Positions 1-7,592 of a stretch of 64,000 nucleotides of DNA are shown one piece after another. Location of the stretch: NCBI GenBank assembly GCA_963817485.1, contig CAWFOR010000004.1, positions 66,625-130,624 of the forward strand, written 5' to 3'. This DNA is from Hyphomicrobium_A sp963817485. GTDB taxonomy: Bacteria > Pseudomonadota > Alphaproteobacteria > Rhizobiales > Hyphomicrobiaceae. The notes under the pieces are model-generated. The model was not told where the DNA came from, made no database searches, and was given only the letters and a program-made list of their open reading frames with translations. The first letter of the stretch is position 1. The number at the start of each line of letters is the position of its first letter. Position numbers and translations under genes: made by a program.

Positions 1-1289
1 TCAACTCCGCGGAATACGAGAAGGTTCGCCTCGTGTTCGAGCGGGGAGTCGAGGAAGGCGATGCCACGTCGATGGGCAACCTCGGCCTCATCTACAAGAA
101 CGGCTGGGGCGTCGAGCACGACTATAACAAGGCCCGTGAGCTCTTTGAGAAGGGCGCCGCCTTGAACGACGCGTACGCCATGTTCAGCATCGGCGCCCTC
201 TATGCCGACGGGCTCGGCGTGCCGCAGGACTACGGCAAGGCGCGCGAGTGGTACGAGAAGGCGGCCGCGGGGGACAACACATTCGCCCTGGAGAATCTCG
301 GCGTGCTTTATGCCAAGGGCCTGGGTGTCACGCAGGATTACGCTAAATCGCGCGAGTGGTACGAGAAGGCCGCGGCCTTGGACTCCACCCCGGCCATGAG
401 CAAACTTGCCGAGCTCTACGCCGAGGGGCGGGGCGTCCCCAAAGACTACGCCAAAGCGCGCGAGTGGTACCAGAAGGCGGTGGCTAAAGGCAGTGCGTCT
501 GCGATGAATTCGATCGGAGCGCTTTACGCCCGCGGCAGCGAGGGGGAAGTAAATATCGGCCTAGCTATCGAGTGGTACGAGAAGGCCGTGGCCAACGGCA
601 ATATCGACTCCATGTATAACCTCGGCCTGATCTACGAGGACGAGCGGAACCAGCAGCACGACTACGCCAAGGCGCGCGAATGGTACGAGAAGGGTGCGAA
701 CGCCGGTGACTCCGACGCCATGAACAAACTCGCCGCCATCTACTCAAACGGCAAGGGCGTCCCGCGAGATTATGCCAAGGCCCGCGAGTGGTACGAGAAG
801 GCAGCCGCCAAAGGGAACTCCTCGGCGAAGTCCCATCTACGGAAACTTCCGATCGAGGAAGCCGTGGCAGGCGGCCACTACGACGTGGCGCTCAAGCTGC
901 GCATCTCGCTTGCGGAGGAGGTCGAGCGGGACGAGACCAAGCGCACCGGCGCGCCGGGCAAAGAGACAGCCGGCGAGCTGATCAGCGTAGCGTGGGCCGC
1001 GCTCTTCGCGCGCGACTTCGCCAAGGCGCTCGCCGTCTCCGAGCGTGCCCATCAGCTAACGCCCGACGATCTTTTGATCGAGACCAACCGGGCGCATGCG
1101 CTCATGTTTCTCGGCCGGACCGGCGAGGCGCGGGCACTCTACCTCGACAATAAAGGCAAGCCGACGTCGCTCGAGGGGGGCAAGATTTGGAATGCCGCCA
1201 TCACCGATGACTTTGCCGAGATGCGCAAGGCTGGCATCACGCATCCGATGATGGCCGAGATCGAGAGGCAGTTGGGCGTCCGCCGCTAG
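1..1289 (+). CDS. Sel1-repeat protein, 5' end outside the window
   Basis: The reading frame is open back to the third base of the window and already reads as a Sel1 repeat there, so the true start lies upstream; the first internal start is a GTG at 33. The visible part has about seven tandem Sel1-like repeats of about 36 residues, each with the recurrent core A-R-E-W-Y-E-K and a G-x-G-V-x-x-D-Y hinge. They are followed by a roughly 140-residue C-terminal part with TPR-like helices (around ALFARDFAKAL) ending in LGVRR. Sel1 proteins are alpha-alpha solenoids that usually scaffold protein complexes, often in envelope or signalling roles. No catalytic domain is visible, and the N-terminus that would show an export signal is missing. 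Function unknown. Confidence 0.85.
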   Translation, partial: NSAEYEKVRLVFERGVEEGDATSMGNLGLIYKNGWGVEHDYNKARELFEKGAALNDAYAMFSIGALYADGLGVPQDYGKAREWYEKAAAGDNTFALENLGVLYAKGLGVTQDYAKSREWYEKAAALDSTPAMSKLAELYAEGRGVPKDYAKAREWYQKAVAKGSASAMNSIGALYARGSEGEVNIGLAIEWYEKAVANGNIDSMYNLGLIYEDERNQQHDYAKAREWYEKGANAGDSDAMNKLAAIYSNGKGVPRDYAKAREWYEKAAAKGNSSAKSHLRKLPIEEAVAGGHYDVALKLRISLAEEVERDETKRTGAPGKETAGELISVAWAALFARDFAKALAVSERAHQLTPDDLLIETNRAHALMFLGRTGEARALYLDNKGKPTSLEGGKIWNAAITDDFAEMRKAGITHPMMAEIERQLGVRR

Positions 1290-1426
1290 TCTAGGCAGGC
1301 TGCACTGGAATTTGCAGTACCCGAGCTTTCCACAACGTTTGCGCGTCCAGCTCTAACGCTTTGAAACTCGGAGAGGTAGCGTGCCCGGGCGCCCGCACAC
1401 CGCGGACGCTGATCGGGAGATGTCCA

Positions 1427-1699
1427 ATGCTGCAGAAAGTTGTCCTGTCGATCGCTCTCGCCCTGCCGCTTGCCGCGAGTTCCATCGCCTTCGCCGATAC
1501 GACCGAAGACGACGTGACCTGGATCAATCAGTGCATCGCCGACAACAAGCGCGAAGGCGCGACCGAGGACGTCGTGCGCAAATACTGCGTCTGCATGGAC
1601 AATGCGATGGCCAAGGACGAGACGAAGTCGATTACCGAGTGGGAGAAGACCCATCCCGACGAGACGGCAGCTTGCGACAAGCAAGCCGGCTGGAAGTAG
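1427..1699 (+). CDS. small exported protein of unknown function
   Basis: A 90-residue protein starting at ATG 1427. This start is preferred over an in-frame upstream start at 1361 because it places a classic signal peptide (MLQKVVLSIALALPLAASSIAFA) at the N-terminus. The mature part is about 67 residues, acidic, and holds four cysteines: one near the start (INQC), a C-V-C pair (KYCVCMDNAM) and one near the end. This pattern suggests one or two disulfides in the periplasm. No family is recognised. It stands alone downstream of the Sel1 protein on the same strand, with 137 bases between them, so it probably has its own promoter. Confidence 0.65.
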   Translation: MLQKVVLSIALALPLAASSIAFADTTEDDVTWINQCIADNKREGATEDVVRKYCVCMDNAMAKDETKSITEWEKTHPDETAACDKQAGWK

Positions 1700-1752
1700 C
1701 CGACCATCAGCCTAAGCGCGGCCGGGTTTCGCCCAGAAGCGAGGTCCGGCCG

Positions 1753-2424
1753 TCACTTGCGCTCCCAGACGTACTGGTCGCAGACGATCATGCTGCAGCC
1801 GCAGTCGCACGGCTCCGACCCGATGATCGGCAGCTCCACCGTCCAGCGGCGGCAGCCCTTGGTCAGCAGCTTGTTGCCGCTAGGCTTCTTGAAGCAGGAA
1901 ATGGCGCCGAAGCCGGACGACGGCGAATAGCTGTCGCCGGCGAGCGGCCACTCGGGATCGCCCGTCTTGCGGATGTTCCAGATCACCGGCAGTCCGAGGA
2001 TCGGCGCCGAGCGCAGTTTCTGGCTCGGATTGCAGACGTCCTGTGTGCGCGAGGACTGCGAGGCGCGCACCGTTGCGCAAAGGCCGGTGATGGTCTCGGA
2101 ATACAGGCGGTGGCCCTCGGCGCGATAGATCGGATTGACGGCGCGCACGAACTCGAGGATGCGCGCCTTCTCGGCGGCGAATTTCGGATCGTCGCAGGAG
2201 AAGACCTCGACCTCGCTCTCGGCGACGTTCTGCACATTAGTATCGGCGTTGCGCTGGCACTGCTCGCTCATGCGCATGCGCTGCTGCTCGTACGGCGGGA
2301 CGCGCCAGTTTCCGAGCAACGCGGAGGCGTCATCGGCGGCGGTCGGCGCGGCCGGCAGGCCGAGCGCGGCGAGCACGAGCAAGATCAATCCTGGAAAGGG
2401 TCGAGTGCGGGAATTTGACAGCAT
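1753..2424 (-). CDS. exported cysteine-containing hypothetical protein
   Basis: A 223-residue protein read from ATG 2424. An in-frame start 102 bases upstream adds a basic, non-signal-like leader and is rejected, because the chosen start gives a signal peptide (LILLVLAALGLPAAPTAA). The mature chain begins with a short L-L-G-N-W-R-V motif like that of small secreted proteins, and ends in a cysteine cluster (CDCGCSMIVC). Several tryptophans and paired cysteines suggest a disulfide-bonded periplasmic domain. I recognise no family. The gene lies 102 bases downstream of another exported hypothetical gene on the same strand, so the two may be cotranscribed. Confidence 0.6.
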   Translation of the reverse strand: MLSNSRTRPFPGLILLVLAALGLPAAPTAADDASALLGNWRVPPYEQQRMRMSEQCQRNADTNVQNVAESEVEVFSCDDPKFAAEKARILEFVRAVNPIYRAEGHRLYSETITGLCATVRASQSSRTQDVCNPSQKLRSAPILGLPVIWNIRKTGDPEWPLAGDSYSPSSGFGAISCFKKPSGNKLLTKGCRRWTVELPIIGSEPCDCGCSMIVCDQYVWERK

Positions 2425-2526
2425 CGGCGAGCCCAGTCGTTCGGTTGGGGGGATGCGCGATTTCCTAGCATACCTGCGCGCCGATGGCAGCTGAGACCAA
2501 ATCACAACGTTGCTGGTTTTGGTCAT

Positions 2527-3147
2527 TTACTTATTCTGGATCAAATCCCTGATCTTGCGCAGCTCATTGCCGACCATGTCGTTGTAGCTCAGTGCGGCGG
2601 AGGGCTCGTAATAGCACTCCTCGCCCTCGTTCCCGGCTTCGTGGCAGGAGCCTTTCCCAATATTCTCCGTCGTGAGAAACGGCTTGATGGCATCGACGCT
2701 TCCGCATTTGATCCGGATCGCATCGACGCCGCGGTCGCTCAGCAGGGCCTGCTCGGAGGGATATATGCGCTCTTCCATGCCGAGCGCACCCAAGCCATCC
2801 AGCCGGCTGAACGCCTCGCTCTTGGCTCCGTCCGACGCGTCCTCGATCGAGCACTGTTCGATGCCGGCGTGGGCGAAGAAATCGCAATGGCCTCTCGAAA
2901 GCACGCGATAAACGATCTTGCGGTCACGCAGCCACTGCAGCCCGTCGAGCGCGTAGGTGGTGAAATCTCCCTTCTCGTCCTGGACGAACAGGTGCTCGTA
3001 GCAGGCGACCTCCTTCAGCGTCGGCGAAAACGCGTTGTACTCGCTGCGCTGGAAATTCGTGAACACGCCGGGATAGGGATAGTCCTCGGCCGCAGCCGCG
3101 TGGCCGGCAATCAAGCTACCGATGGCGACGGCAAGCAGCCACTTCAT
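2527..3147 (-). CDS. exported hypothetical protein
   Basis: A 206-residue protein from ATG 3147, chosen because it begins with a clean signal peptide (MKWLLAVAIGSLIAGHAAAA); the frame stays open upstream but with a proline/arginine-rich composition unlike a real N-terminus. The mature region has cysteines in V-A-C-Y-E-H, R-G-H-C-D-F-F, E-Q-C-S-I and K-C-G-S contexts, and a G-E-E-C-Y-Y motif near the C-terminus. This suggests a secreted, disulfide-stabilised domain. No family is recognised. It sits just downstream of the pnp terminator, so it must have its own promoter in the short gap at 3148-3240. Confidence 0.6.
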   Translation of the reverse strand: MKWLLAVAIGSLIAGHAAAAEDYPYPGVFTNFQRSEYNAFSPTLKEVACYEHLFVQDEKGDFTTYALDGLQWLRDRKIVYRVLSRGHCDFFAHAGIEQCSIEDASDGAKSEAFSRLDGLGALGMEERIYPSEQALLSDRGVDAIRIKCGSVDAIKPFLTTENIGKGSCHEAGNEGEECYYEPSAALSYNDMVGNELRKIRDLIQNK

Positions 3148-3242
3148 CTGACCGACCCTGAAGCCCCGCACCGGTTTAATCCGCAGCCGGGGTGCCCGAC
3201 AAGTCGCGACGCATCGAGGGGGCCTACACGGCGGCAGCCAAC

Positions 3243-3269
3243 AAAAAACCGCCGGGGAGACCGGCGGTT
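3243..3269 (-). terminator. rho-independent terminator of pnp
   Basis: Read on the minus strand, a 7-bp perfect GC stem (CCGCCGG / CCGGCGG) with a 5-base loop is followed by six T residues. It lies 33 bases past the pnp stop codon and closes the rpsO-pnp transcript. Confidence 0.85.
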
Positions 3270-3301
3270 CTTGTTGTTCTCTTCGAGCGGTTGGCCGAGC
3301 C

Positions 3302-5520
3302 TCAGCCGGCATCACGCCGCGGGCGCCGATCGCGGCCCCCACCGCCGCCCTCACGCTCGCGCCGCGGCGGGCGCTCGGCGCGGAACTCGGCCTCAGGGTC
3401 GGCCTCGCCCTCGGCGCGCGGGATCTCCTGGCCGGTCGCTTGATCGATGATCTTCATCGACAGCCGCGTCTTGCCGCGCTCGTCGAAGCCCAGGAGCTTG
3501 ACGTAGACCTCCTGGCCCTCCTTCACGACCTCGCCCACGGTCGCCGGGCGTCCGGGAGCGAGCTGCGAGATGTGCACGAGGCCGTCCTTGGCGCCGAAGA
3601 AGTTCACGAAGGCGCCGAAGTCCATGATCTTCACGACCTTGCCCTTGTAGATGGTGCCAACCTCGGGCTCGGAGGTGATTTCGCGGATGCGCCTCAACGC
3701 GGCCTCGATCGACTCGCGCTTGGCCGCGGCGACCTTCACCGTGCCGTCGTCGTCGATGTCGATCTTGGCGCCGCTCTCGGCCACGATCTCGCGGATCACC
3801 GAGCCGCCCGAGCCGATCACCTCGCGGATCTTGTCGGTCGGGATCTTGATGGTCTCGATGCGCGGGGCGTGCTCGCCGAGCTCGGTGCGGGCGGAGCCCA
3901 GCGACTTGCCCATCTCGCCGAGGATGTGCATGCGGCCTTCGCGCGCCTGGTCGAGCGCGATGCGCATGATCTCCTCGGTGATGCCGGTGATCTTGATGTC
4001 CATCTGCAGCGAGGTCACGCCCTTCTCGGTGCCGGCCACCTTGAAGTCCATGTCGCCGAGATGGTCCTCGTCGCCCAGGATGTCGGAGAGAACGGCGAAG
4101 TCGTTGCCCTCCTTGATGAGGCCCATCGCGATGCCGGCGACCGGCGCCTTCAACGGAACACCGGCATCCATCAGCGCAAGCGAGGTGCCGCACACCGTCG
4201 CCATCGAGGATGAGCCGTTGCTCTCGGTGATCTCGGAGACGATGCGGATGGTGTAGGGAAACTCCTCGTGGTCCGGCATCACCGGGTGCACGGCGCGCCA
4301 GGCGAGCTTGCCGTGGCCGATCTCGCGGCGGCCGGGCGAGCCCATGCGGCCCGTCTCGCCCACCGAGTAGGGCGGGAAGTTGTAGTGCAGCATGAAGCGC
4401 TCTTTGCGCGTGCCCTCGAGGGCGTCGATGAACTGCTCGTCCTCGCCGGTGCCGAGCGTGGCGACGACCATCGCCTGTGTCTCGCCGCGCGTGAACAGCG
4501 CCGAGCCGTGCGTGCGCGGCAGCACGTGCACCTCGGAGACGATCGGGCGCACGGTCTTCAGGTCGCGCCCATCGATGCGGCGCCCGGTCTTGACGATGTC
4601 ACCGCGCACGATGTCGCTCTTCAGCGCCTTGATGGTGTCGGCGAGCAGCACCTTCTCGGTCGGATCGTCGGGGATCTCGACGCCGGCCTTCACCTTGCTC
4701 TCCGCCTCCTTCACGAGGTCGTAGCGCTTCTGCTTCTCCTTGGTGGAGAAGGCGGCGCGCAGGTCGGCCTCGGCGATCTTCTTGACCTTGCGCAGTGTAC
4801 TTCTGCGAGTCGGGAAGCTTGATGTCCCACGGCTCCTTGGCGGCCTTCTCGGCGAGCTTGATGATCGCCTGGATGACCGGCTGGAAGCCGCGGTGGCCGA
4901 ACATGACGGCCTCGAGCATCTGCTTCTCGGGCAGCTCCTTGGCCTCCGATTCAACCATCATCACCGCGTCCTGCGTGCCGGCGATGACGAGGTCGAGCGA
5001 AGACTCCGCCATCTCGTCGAGCATCGGGTTGAGCACGAACTCGCCGGCGATGAGGCCGACGCGCGCGGCGCCGATGGGCCCGAGGAACGGCACGCCCGAA
5101 AGCGTGAGCGCCGCGGAGGAGGCAACGAGCGCGAGGATGTCGGGGTCGTTCTCCATGTCGTGCGAGAGCACGGTCGACGACCACCTGGGTCTCGTTCTTG
5201 AAGCCTTCGACGAACAGCGGCCGGATCGGCCGGTCGATAAGGCGCGAGGTGAGCGTCTCCTTCTCGGAAGGGCGCCCTTCACGCTTGAAGAAGCCGCCGG
5301 GGATCTTGCCCGCGGCAAAGGTCTTCTCCTGGTAATTCACGGTGAGGGGGAAGAAGTCGACGCCGGGCTTGGGAGTCTTGGCGGCGACGACGGTGGCGAG
5401 CACGCTCGTCTCGCCGTACTGGGCATAGACGGCGGCGTCGGCCTGGCGCGCCATGCGACCGGTCTCGAGGGTCAGCTTGCGCCCGCCCCACTCAATTTCC
5501 ACGCGATGGATGTCGAACAT
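3302..5520 (-). CDS. pnp: polyribonucleotide nucleotidyltransferase (PNPase), two apparent frameshifts
   Basis: PNPase degrades RNA 3' to 5' using phosphate and is a degradosome partner. The N-terminus from ATG 5520 (MFDIHRVEIEWGGRKL) is typical. Reading requires a change of frame near 5175, where removing one base restores V-V-V-T-V-L-S-H-D-M-E, and another near 4796, before I-A-E-A-D-L-R-A-A-F. With these the order is RNase PH domain 1, an all-helical linker, RNase PH domain 2 (GRRIDGRD, and FTRGETQA at its active region), a KH domain (IREVIGSGGSVIREI) and an S1 domain (GKVVKIMDFGAFV), then an Arg/Gly-rich tail. All domains are intact, so the breaks look like sequence errors. It follows rpsO by 150 bases, as in most bacteria, where the stem-loop in this gap often serves autoregulation. 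Confidence 0.95.
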
Positions 5521-5670
5521 GTTTGGTTCTTTCTCTTGCTCGTAGCAATGCGCAGCGGCCGGATTGCCGGATGCGCGAGGCCTCGGTCAGGACCGGGGCG
5601 GAAGGCAGACGCCACGTTGGCGCAGGCTGAAGCTGGCTTGCAAAAGCGCCGGCCACGCCTGCGCGCGTCG

Positions 5671-5940
5671 TCAGCGGCGGATGCCGAGCTTGTCGATGAT
5701 GGTCTGGTAACGCTGCTCGTTCTTACGCTTCACGTAGTCGAGGAGCTGGCGGCGCTGGCTCACCATCTTGAGGAGCCCGCGACGCGAGTGGTTGTCCTTC
5801 TTGTGCGTCTTGAAGTGCTCGGTGAGGTCGTTGATCCGCTCGGTGAGGATCGCAATCTGGACCTCGGGCGAGCCGGTGTCGTTGGCCTTGGTAGCATTGT
5901 CTTTGATGAGCGCAGTCTTGCGCTCAGCGGATATCGACAT
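5671..5940 (-). CDS. rpsO: 30S ribosomal protein S15
   Basis: An 89-residue protein with the universal S15 sequence (TGSPEVQIAILTERI, DNHSRRGLLKMVSQRR, YVKRKNEQRY). It binds the central domain of 16S rRNA early in assembly. The start at ATG 5940 gives the exact family length and has a purine-rich site (GGAAAGGA) about 6 bases upstream. A 227-base untranslated stretch separates it from truB. On the minus strand that stretch contains a possible -10 element TATAAG (6046-6041), so rpsO-pnp may have a promoter separate from the infB operon. S15 autoregulation through the leader is known in other bacteria, but I cannot define such a structure here. Confidence 0.97.
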   Translation of the reverse strand: MSISAERKTALIKDNATKANDTGSPEVQIAILTERINDLTEHFKTHKKDNHSRRGLLKMVSQRRQLLDYVKRKNEQRYQTIIDKLGIRR

Positions 5941-6167
5941 CGGGCATCCTTTCCGTTGGGGGTGGGTTGGGCCTATCTGGCCCTGGGGCGGCCACAGCCG
6001 GGATGTCGTCCAGCAGGGTCGCCAATTCGAGATGGTGCGTCTTATACACGAGGCGCCCCGGCCCGCGAGCGGAAAGTCGCCGGCTTGCAGCCGCACGCGG
6101 CGCCTCGAGGGCGGCGCCACGGCCGATGTTCTCACTTTGTGCTTAAGGATAGGTTGCAGAGGCCGCC

Positions 6168-7084
6168 TCAGCCGAAGTTGAACACGCGCGTCGGGCGGAA
6201 GGCGCCCTTCTCCAGCTCGCCGAGCGCCAGGATGCGGCCTTTGAAGTGGGCCCACGCCGCGCCCGCCATCACGGGGGCATCGCGGCCGCGCACCAGCACC
6301 GCCTGCCCGCGGGCAAGGCTCGCGGCATCGTTGGGACCGACGCTCAGGCCCGGCAGGTCGTCGAGCGCGGCTTCGACCGGCATGAGGAGGGCCATGACCC
6401 CGTCGCCGCCGGCCTGTGCCGCGGCCTGCAGCTCCTCGAGCGTCACCGAGGCCGCCTCGTCGAAGGAGCCGACGCGCGTGCGCCTCAGCTCGATGACGTG
6501 CCCGAAGCAGCCGAGCGCGCGGCCCATGTCGCGGGCGAGCGCGCGCACGTAGGTGCCCTTGCCGCAGCGGGCCTCGAACACGGCAGTCGCCGCGTCGGGC
6601 ATCTCGATGAGGGACAGATCCTCGATCAGGACCTCGCGCGGCTCGAGCACCACCTCCTCGCCTTCGCGGGCGAGATCGTAGGCTCTGGCGCCGTCGACCT
6701 TGATGGCGGAGAACTGCGGCGGCACCTGCAAGATCTCGCCGGTGAAGCGCGGCAGCAGCGCCTCGATGGCAGGGCGCGGGGGCAACGCGTCGGACGTCCG
6801 CACAACCTTGCCCTCGGCATCGTCGGTGTCGGTCTCGGCGCCAAAGCGCACCGTGAAGCGGTAGGCCTTCTCGCCGTCGACGGCGAACGGCACCGTCTTC
6901 GTCGCCTCGCCGAGCGCGATCGGCAGGATGCCGGTCGCGAGCGGGTCGAGCGTGCCGGCGTGGCCCGCCTTCTGCGCGGTAAACAGCCGCTTGATGGCGC
7001 CGACGGCCTGCGTCGAGGTCATCCCCGCCGGCTTGTCGAGGATGACCCAGCCGTGGACGGGATTTCCCTTCTTGGGCGTGCCAT
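6168..7084 (-). CDS. truB: tRNA pseudouridine(55) synthase, start frameshifted
   Basis: TruB makes pseudouridine 55 in the T loop of tRNAs. The body is clear: V-H-G-W-V-I-L-D-K-P, the catalytic motif H-A-G-T-L-D-P-L-A-T-G (Asp nucleophile), Y-R-F-T-V-R-F-G, and a C-terminal PUA-like region. The expected start M-A-R-P-K-K-G is present on the DNA at ATG 7084 but out of frame; adding one base to the G run at 7074-7076 joins it to the body. So a one-base homopolymer deletion is inferred. The gene overlaps the 3' end of rbfA as read, and lies downstream in the nusA-infB-rbfA-truB order found across bacteria. Confidence 0.93.
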
Positions 7085-7504
7085 GGTCGAACGGGCTCGA
7101 TAGGGCTCCTCGCTCTCCAGACGTCCTCGGCGCCCTTTGGTGCTCGCGAGCAGCGCGTCGATGCGGCTTGCCTCCGCGAACGTGTCGTCGCTGCGGAAGC
7201 GAATGTCGGGCGCGAATTTCAGGTTCACCGTGTGCGCGATCTCCGCGCGGATGTAGCGCTTGTGACGCGTGAGCGCTTCGAGCACCGCCTCGGTGTCGGT
7301 GCCGCCGAGCGGGATCACGTACGCGGTCGCGAGCTTCAGGTCGGGCGAGAGGCGCACCTCGGGGATCGTGATCACGTGAGCGGCAAGCACGTCGTCGTGG
7401 ATGTCGCCGCGCGCCAGCATCTCCGCGAGCTTGTGGCGGATGAGCTCGCCGACGCGAAGCTGACGCTGCGACGGCGGTTTCGCGTGATTTGATTTCTTTC
7501 TCAT
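7019..7504 (-). CDS. rbfA: ribosome-binding factor A
   Basis: A 161-residue protein from ATG 7504 (MRKKSNHAKPPSQRQLRVGE). RbfA is a KH-type factor that helps mature the 5' end of 16S rRNA and cold adaptation. The core L-I-R-H-K-L-A-E-M-L, D-L-K-L-A-T-A-Y-V and F-A-P-D-I-R-F-R-S-D are conserved. The last 22 codons overlap truB out of frame. This tail (RREIPSTAGSS) may be extended artificially, since the same spot contains the inferred truB homopolymer error. It lies 88 bases downstream of infB. Confidence 0.92.
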   Translation of the reverse strand: MRKKSNHAKPPSQRQLRVGELIRHKLAEMLARGDIHDDVLAAHVITIPEVRLSPDLKLATAYVIPLGGTDTEAVLEALTRHKRYIRAEIAHTVNLKFAPDIRFRSDDTFAEASRIDALLASTKGRRGRLESEEPYRARSTMARPRREIPSTAGSSSTSRRG

Positions 7505-7592
7505 TGTCGCTCCGCTGCGGGGTTGGACCGCACACGGCCTCAAAAGGAAGGGGCCGGCGCAGCCGCCGACCCCGGATAGCTGAAAACCGAAC

